Shown here: positions 58,611 through 64,000 of the stretch, in pieces
Layout of the letters: each line of letters starts with the position of its first letter
Numbering within the stretch: position 1 is the stretch's first letter
Assembly (NCBI GenBank): GCA_017654935.2
Contig: CM065690.1
Span: forward strand, 2,871,955 to 2,935,954
DNA length: 64,000 bases
Source: Phymorhynchus buccinoides
Taxonomy: Eukaryota; Mollusca; Gastropoda; Neogastropoda; Raphitomidae
Reading direction: 5' to 3'
The notes under the pieces: generated by a model
The model's database searches: none
Told to the model about the DNA's origin: nothing
What the model saw: the letters and a program-made list of their open reading frames with translations, nothing else
Position numbers and translations under genes: made by a program

Positions 58611-58617
58611 TGTAATG

Positions 58618-58702
58618 TAGGGGGTGGGGGGTGGGGAGGTGCTGGGGTAGCTGGGGTTGGGGGGGGGGGGGGGGGGGGGAGGGGGGAGGGGGGGGGGAGG
58701 GG
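58618..58702. repeat. G-rich tract, G4-prone
   Basis: GGGGTGGGG-type sequence with a run of about 20 G (58661-58679) and further GGGG blocks on the plus strand. Confidence 0.85.
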
Positions 58703-60070
58703 GTTCCTTGTGCCGCTGTCAATGCCTGCGAAGAAAATGCGAGGTAGTCATGGCCATCATTGTCTTGGCAAGTTTTTGTTTTTTCTCAGTGACATTGCTA
58801 ATAGCTTATTAATAGACATTTTTCGTCATGGCTGTTACGATTTGGATGTAGAGACTATTTACCAAGCTTAAAGAAAGGCACCTCTCTGATGAACAATGTG
58901 CACTAAAAATATCACGGCAGTACGAGTTTAAACTGATTACAAATATGGTCAGCGCCTAAGGTTGCTCAAGAGTCTTTACAGGCAGCTGATGCAATTTGTG
59001 ATGTTTCACACAAGCTACTTGCATGCCACTTTACGACTCGTTTTGTCATTCATTCAAACAGGTACAAGACTTTCCGTCAAAGAAGGGGGCTAAAGGCACT
59101 GATCATCTTTGTGATGTTTAAGGGACTAGCTACTGCATCAACTATGACTGTTCTCGTTTTTCATTCCTCAAAGCAGGTACAAGTTCAAGTCTTAAACCCA
59201 ACATAGGCAGTAAGCTACTATTACTTCGGCGTGCCACACGATTAAGGCTGTAATTTTGTCATGTTTAGCCGAGGCACGTGTGAATGTATCTTTGTTGGCA
59301 TATTTCCAGTGCCAGACTACGATATTCTTCATGTTGCATGGATATATGATGATTTTCGTGACAAAAGGATACTTCGGCTGACTATTTACCATGTTTACAT
59401 TCCTTGAGATGTGAATTGTCAAAAACAGTTGATTAGTATACCGCCTGATTGAGCTATTATAAAGCACCTTTAAAGTCCTGCGTTTCGGCGATGATAGTTA
59501 TGGTCTCATAGCATGTAGACTGTCAGTATTCTGCATAGCGATAATAGACTCTAATTGTTGATGGCCTGATGGTTCTGTCAGAGCATTGAGGTAAGCATGC
59601 TGCGGTCAAGTGAAGACACAGTCCTGCAGGATCTGCTTACGGGCGTCAAGGCTTTCATGCAAAATGAGTATGTGTGATGATGCTGGTTCTGGTTTGCTGT
59701 GGAAGTCTACGTTATTTCGTTATGCATCATGGAAGATATTGCGGCTACTTAGAATAAAACTTCTAGTAGGAAGCGCAGTTACCACAGGGCAACAGTTAAT
59801 TCATACATCAGAAAAGTCAATAAATAAAAAAAAAAAAAAAAAAAATGTATGTTTTATTATCGCGTGTCTAAAAAAGTAGAAATCTGGCTGGCGGTGCTAG
59901 GTGCCCACAGTAAGGCACTAGATACTGACATTAAGCACACGCTAATGTAATGAGCAATAACAGTAAGATGCTATTGTATGATCAATAATACAACATAGAG
60001 ATGTAAGTTATATAGAGTATAGTAATAACACCAACCAAGTAACACATCAAATATTAGACTATACATTGTT
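58703..60070. other. Spacer; A-tail at 59826-59844
   Basis: No gene recognised. AATAAA followed by about 20 A (59820-59844) marks a possible retroposed 3' end on the plus strand; the sequence upstream (59610-59815) is open for 70 codons but unrecognised. Confidence 0.4.
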
Positions 60071-60077
60071 GGGCATG

Positions 60078-60242
60078 TATGTGTGTGTGTGGTATGTGTG
60101 CGTGTGCGTGTGTGCGTGTGTGCGTTGTTGCGTGTGTGGTGTATATGTGTGTGCGTGCGTGCGTGGCGAAAGTGTGTGCGTGTGTGTGTACGTATATGAG
60201 TGTGTGTGTGTGTGTGTTGTGTATGTGTGTGTGTGTGTGTGA
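60078..60242. repeat. (GT)n microsatellite
   Basis: GT/GCGT repeat of about 165 bp with a few interruptions. Confidence 0.93.
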
Positions 60243-62380
60243 CGTATATATTATACTAGACACTACCAAATGGGAGATTGAAAAAGAGAAAGTGTAACAA
60301 ACACAACTCGACTAACCGATTTCCCAATATTTTCGATGTTTTAATTATCAATCTTCGCTCGGGAGACACCTTTTCTTCAAGAATGAACCCTCAGGAGTGG
60401 TGTAGATGAACAACGAATGATTGAAACTCTAGCAATCACCAGACTAATCATTTTGATTTAGGCGTATTCGCGTGTCCATCTGCAGTGGGCCGGCTATCTA
60501 TCATCACATCCCTGCCCTTACGAATTTATAACGGGTTAACTGCCACTGCACCGCGTAACCGTCCTATTTCTATACTCGCTAACCTCCTCTCCTATTTTCT
60601 AGTTTTGAATTCACAGTGAAGAATTAACATTATTTTTTCCCTAAATGTAAACATTCAATTCACCTCTATCCTGACAGTGGTGACTTTAACGCAAATTAAG
60701 TAAATAAGCAAGCGAGAATATAAGAAAGAGAACTACTACATCATTTAAACAAAGTTTCGTATATAAATGGCATAATTATAAAGACATAGTTTAACTGTAA
60801 ATATAAAATGCAATTAAAAAGTCATAAAAATTAAAGTGGCAGTGCTGCGCAACCTCGACTGTACATGCTTGTGGTAAGAACAGCTCCTATGAGGTCCGCG
60901 TACCTTCACGACTCGCTGAAAAAAAAACTTAGGTTTATTGTTATAGTGGATGCATACTCAGGTCATCACCACACACGCGGGTCGCGATGCTAGACATTAG
61001 GTCTAACAGCACGAAAGTTAGAGAGGGAGAATGAGAGGTCGTGGGGGGTGTTGTAAGGGGGGAGAATGGAGGACTTTGTGAAAGTCGCGGGATAGGTGAA
61101 CGTAGTATAGCAGAAGAAGTACAGCACGCGAAGGACCAGAGTAGGAGTGTAGAGGGTGCACGAGGTATCGAGTAGAACTTATTAAGGGCAGGTATACAAG
61201 AAGAAGTGAAGTCGAAGTAGTGGGTGGGAGAATCCCCAACAAGAAAGAACGAGAATTAAGGAAGTGAGATAGATCAGGGAGGAAGGAGCAACGGGGAAGA
61301 CACACTATATTAGTATGTATGAAAGGTAAATCCCGTTACTTGCTTGGGTGGCACCCCGTAACAATCAGTTGCATTTGGGTTGTTCTGGTAAAAGCTAGTG
61401 AAATAGTGTAAAATAAATGCAATTAAAACAAGTAAAGGAGGGGCAGAAGGTTTTGGAATTTTGCTTTTTATTTTCGCTAGCTCGAATTTATCGCGAACTA
61501 CGTAGTGCGTCGCGGCTTCCTCATGGGTGAGTAGTTTACTGCAACATACAATAAGCACTGTTGACGGCGAAAAATTAATCATATTAGCTTACACACAAAT
61601 GAACCTGATTACTTACTTTCAAATATAGCTATAATATAATATATATACTATAGTTTGGGCTTTGATAATAGCTTTTCCTGTTTCCTACTGATTCTTTGAA
61701 AAAGGGGGAACCTCATAAACAAAACCATTTAATGTTAACTTTGAGTAATGTTCGTGCTCAAAAAATAAAAAAAAAAAATTTTTATACAATTAAAACAAAA
61801 AATTAAAAAATTAAAAAGGTTATATTATTAATTGTGGCTGGATCTACTTTTTCTCAAGTCCGCAATGGGGGTAGGGATCAGTGGCCTTAGATGTCGAATA
61901 GACAGGCTGGTTTCATCTTGAGATAGATCGTGCCGTCAGTTTGCATGAATTGGCCTGCAAAATTGACTCTGTCCAGTGGAGGCCAACCTGAGCAAAATAA
62001 AAATAGACATTCTACAAGAGGAAGGTAGTCCTGCCCCTGCAATCAAATCGAAAATCCACAATAAAAGCAAACCAAGCACAAAAGTTTAAACCAGAAATAG
62101 TAAAAATCTTATGAAAATATAATGTAAAATGAACAAAAATAATAATGTCTGCGAAATTTTAATTTCAAAACCTAATATGACATAGACTAGGATGGTAACT
62201 ACTGAGATGGATCCAAATTAAGGATAAAGATAGCATGTGAAAGAAAAATCTCGTGGAATAGCCTAGGGGTTCTTAGTGCTTCGCACCTTCGATGAATTAG
62301 CCCCACCCTGATGACCTGAATGTCTTAGGTTGGACAACAAAGTTATTAACTAGTCAAGCAGTCGCGCGACAACATTTTGG
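60243..62380. other. No recognised gene
   Basis: AT-rich spacer with an A/T-homopolymer patch at 61758-61820. Minus-strand 61305-61018 is Leu/Ser/Pro-rich and reflects a purine-rich plus strand. Confidence 0.45.
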
Positions 62381-62384
62381 CCGC

Positions 62385-62630
62385 AGTGACCTTCGATTCT
62401 TTGACCCATTGACCTCATGTTCGACCTAGGCCTAGATATTGTAAGTAGCCATCCGCAAGAAGAATGTCAGCACCTGCGTGGCCCTCCGTTCGTGAAAACG
62501 CTGTCGCGGGTCGATAACGGACAGTCAAGGAACTAAAACTGACAACATTGGTGGTGAAGCCATTAGCAGCATTCGCTTCACGGCTGTTTGGTAATTGTTA
62601 AAAACATGAGGGATTAGAGCAGGACCAGAC
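62385..62630. repeat. Dispersed repeat with TGACC motifs, copy 2
   Basis: GTGACCTTCGATTCTTTGACCC, GGCCTAGATATTGTAAGTAGCC, GCCCTCCGTTCGTGAAAACGC and GAAGCCATTAGCAGCATTCGC...CGGCTGTTTGGTAA match the block order at 35740-36000. Similarity is interrupted and the copies are old. Confidence 0.6.
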
Positions 62631-62659
62631 AGGGGGGCCGTTTCACAATGAGCTAAACG

Positions 62660-62745
62660 TTACGTTGGCGTAAGCGCAAATCGGCAAAAAACGGTACTAA
62701 GAAAAACACTTTTCGTTTGCCGATTGTTTGCGTGACGTTTCTTGT
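62660..62745. repeat. Short foldback hairpin
   Basis: The left arm ACGTTGGCGTAAGCGCAAAT-CGGCAAAAAACG and the right arm CGTTTGCCGATTGTTTGCGT-GACGT pair with a few mismatches around a loop of about 18 bases (62693-62710). It may be part of a small MITE. Confidence 0.6.
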
Positions 62746-63045
62746 TCTTGACTTGGTCATAAAGTTTGTTTAAAATAATAGTTTTTTGACCAATCAGACA
62801 AGAGCTTGTAATATTCTTTTCAAACGTTTTTTATAAAGTGTGTCTTATGGCCCCGTTCTGGCCGCAAGCGTATTCGCGCCGAGCGACACCCGTTATCTAG
62901 AGAAACTCGACCCTGTATGCTTAACGGTCGGGCATGACTCAAAACATATATCATTGTTCGCATGCATCATATGGGGCCCCCCGAGCGTTCGCGCGATGAC
63001 TTACTCATTCTTCTGTCTTGCATACTCACCTAAAATTAATCCCTC

Positions 63046-63049
63046 CCCC

Positions 63050-63107
<58 letters not shown>

Positions 63108-63160
63108 ACCCCCCCCCCCCCCCCCCCCCTCTCCCCCCCCCCCCCCCCCCCCCCCCCCCC
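63046..63160. repeat. Giant poly-C tract
   Basis: Over 110 bp that is almost only C, including about 56 consecutive C (63052-63107), broken by A at 63108 and TCT at about 63130-63132. The plus strand is i-motif-prone and the minus strand G4-prone. It produces poly-Pro or poly-Gly open frames that are artefacts. Confidence 0.97.
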
Positions 63161-63382
63161 GACACCCATTCAAGCGTACAAAATACTAAGCCAAGTTCTC
63201 TTTTCATATCTTTTATATCATCTTAAAACAACAAGTGACTATACTAATATTCATACCCTTCTGAACTTAATACCCAACCAACTTATCTCTGCTATGCTCT
63301 TCCAATAATCACTTGGGTAACAAACAACCAAACGCTTTTCGTATTACATATATTAGGAAACAGCACGGGAAATAGTGGGACA

Positions 63383-63620
63383 AATTAGGGGAAGGACGGG
63401 CGTAAAAAGCGCATGGGCGGGTAAGAAGCCCACCCCAATTATACTACATGAAATGAAGCAAAATTCAGTCCCATTTTGGCCCATGATGACGAGCGTAATG
63501 TCTAGCATTCGTCTCATGGGCCAGAATTTGACTGAAATTTTCTTTATTTCATGAGATATTGGGGGGGTGGCTTCTTTACCCGCCCATGACGACTTTTTTA
63601 CCACCGTCTTCCCCTTATTA
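63383..63620. mobile_element. Foldback/palindromic element, about 235 bp
   Basis: The two halves are inverted copies with almost no loop. Outer block: TTAGGGGAAGGACGG on the left against TAAGGGGAAGACGG on the right (minus strand). Middle: CATGGGCGGGTAAGAAGCCC against CATGGGCGGGTAAAGAAGCC. Inner: AATTCAGTCCCATTTTGGCC against TTTCAGTCAAATTCTGGCCC. The centre is GACGAGCGTAATG-TCTAG-CATTCGTCTC (about 63490-63515). The transcript would fold into a long hairpin. There is no coding capacity. Confidence 0.85.
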
Positions 63621-64000
63621 CAATGGTGTTTTTTTTCAAATTCGGTAGTTATTACACCTAATTAGTCAATATATTTTTCAAATCCCTTATTCTCAGACCG
63701 TATTGTTTGCTGCGCATTTCGTTCTCTGAAAGCCACTGTAGATGTCAATAATTGCCGCTAATAAACGGCAGGTGGATATTACGGAAGAAGAAGAAGAAGA
63801 CAGTCCGTAGCGTGTCCGATTGTTTATCCGAGTCCATGTTTTGGTAACCCAGATACAAAGATCTCGTATTAAATACGTCATACGAATTAACATGTGTAAT
63901 GGAGGTTATCTACAGTAACGTGATACCGAAGAAAGCATTTAAATAAAAAAATCTGCCCGTTGTTAATTTAATCAAAGGCACGTCTCTCCGATCGAAGCTA
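63621..64000. other. Non-coding end of window
   Basis: Contains a (GAA)n stretch at 63783-63800 and AT-rich sequence. Nothing further recognised. Confidence 0.5.

Noticed and set aside
62840..63308. Poly-Pro and poly-Gly proteins
   Set aside because: These arise solely from the poly-C tract; there is no independent coding sequence around it beyond short chance extensions.

Overview
This window looks like repeat-dominated, gene-poor DNA from a metazoan nuclear genome, most likely a marine mollusc (probably a gastropod; inference). The grounds are very long GA/CT, CA/GT and poly-C tracts, many non-LTR retrotransposon remnants, SINE-like tails ending in GCGCT-A/T motifs, two assembly gaps of exactly 500 N (16573-17072 and 34906-35405), and a receptor remnant of the molluscan GRL101/LGR type. 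There is no bacterial-style gene organisation and I found no intact multi-exon host gene.

Layout. 1-3.8 kb: CT/GA/CA microsatellites, with a hAT-like non-autonomous element (2526-3236) sitting inside a GA tract. 3.8-7.0 kb: a 5'-truncated non-LTR retrotransposon on the minus strand, broken by a second retroposon (4365-4867) that has a clean 13-bp target duplication. 7.4-9.5 kb: 28 nearly identical copies of a 74-bp satellite, followed by a foldback element. 10.3-11.8 kb: a 19-bp minisatellite joined to a promoter-like, first-exon-like cassette. 12.1-13.4 kb: a LINE 3' fragment with a piggyBac-like MITE inserted in it, then a 64-bp minisatellite. 14-17.9 kb: microsatellites, a 77-bp minisatellite and a gap. 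18.8-21 kb: a decayed LDLa-LRR-7TM receptor (minus). 22.6-25.9 kb: degenerate satellite and microsatellites. 26.1-27.9 kb: a jockey/CR1-like retrotransposon with an almost open reverse transcriptase. 28-33 kb: minisatellites, an RNase H fragment and a Q/S-rich coding-like stretch. 33.5-34.7 kb: a second, decayed copy of the first LINE family. 35.4-36 kb: a dispersed repeat with a relative at 62.4 kb. 40.7-42.1 kb: an inverted second copy of the 10.3-11.8 kb cassette. 43-45.2 kb: a LINE C-terminal scrap and a decayed Ty3/gypsy-type integrase. 51.8 kb: a MITE. 53.7-54.9 kb: a GT array. 55.9-57.1 kb: a 43-bp satellite. 62.4-63.6 kb: foldback elements and a giant poly-C tract.

The features do not form a pathway; what they share is transposition, nesting and tandem amplification. 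The most interesting points are (i) the promoter/exon/minisatellite cassette present twice in inverted orientation about 29 kb apart, (ii) a TTAA-CCCTTTC...GCCA motif, resembling piggyBac termini, shared by a MITE and by two unrelated tandem repeats, and (iii) two nested insertions whose removal restores the interrupted retrotransposon reading frame. I see no convincing new enzymatic or defence system.
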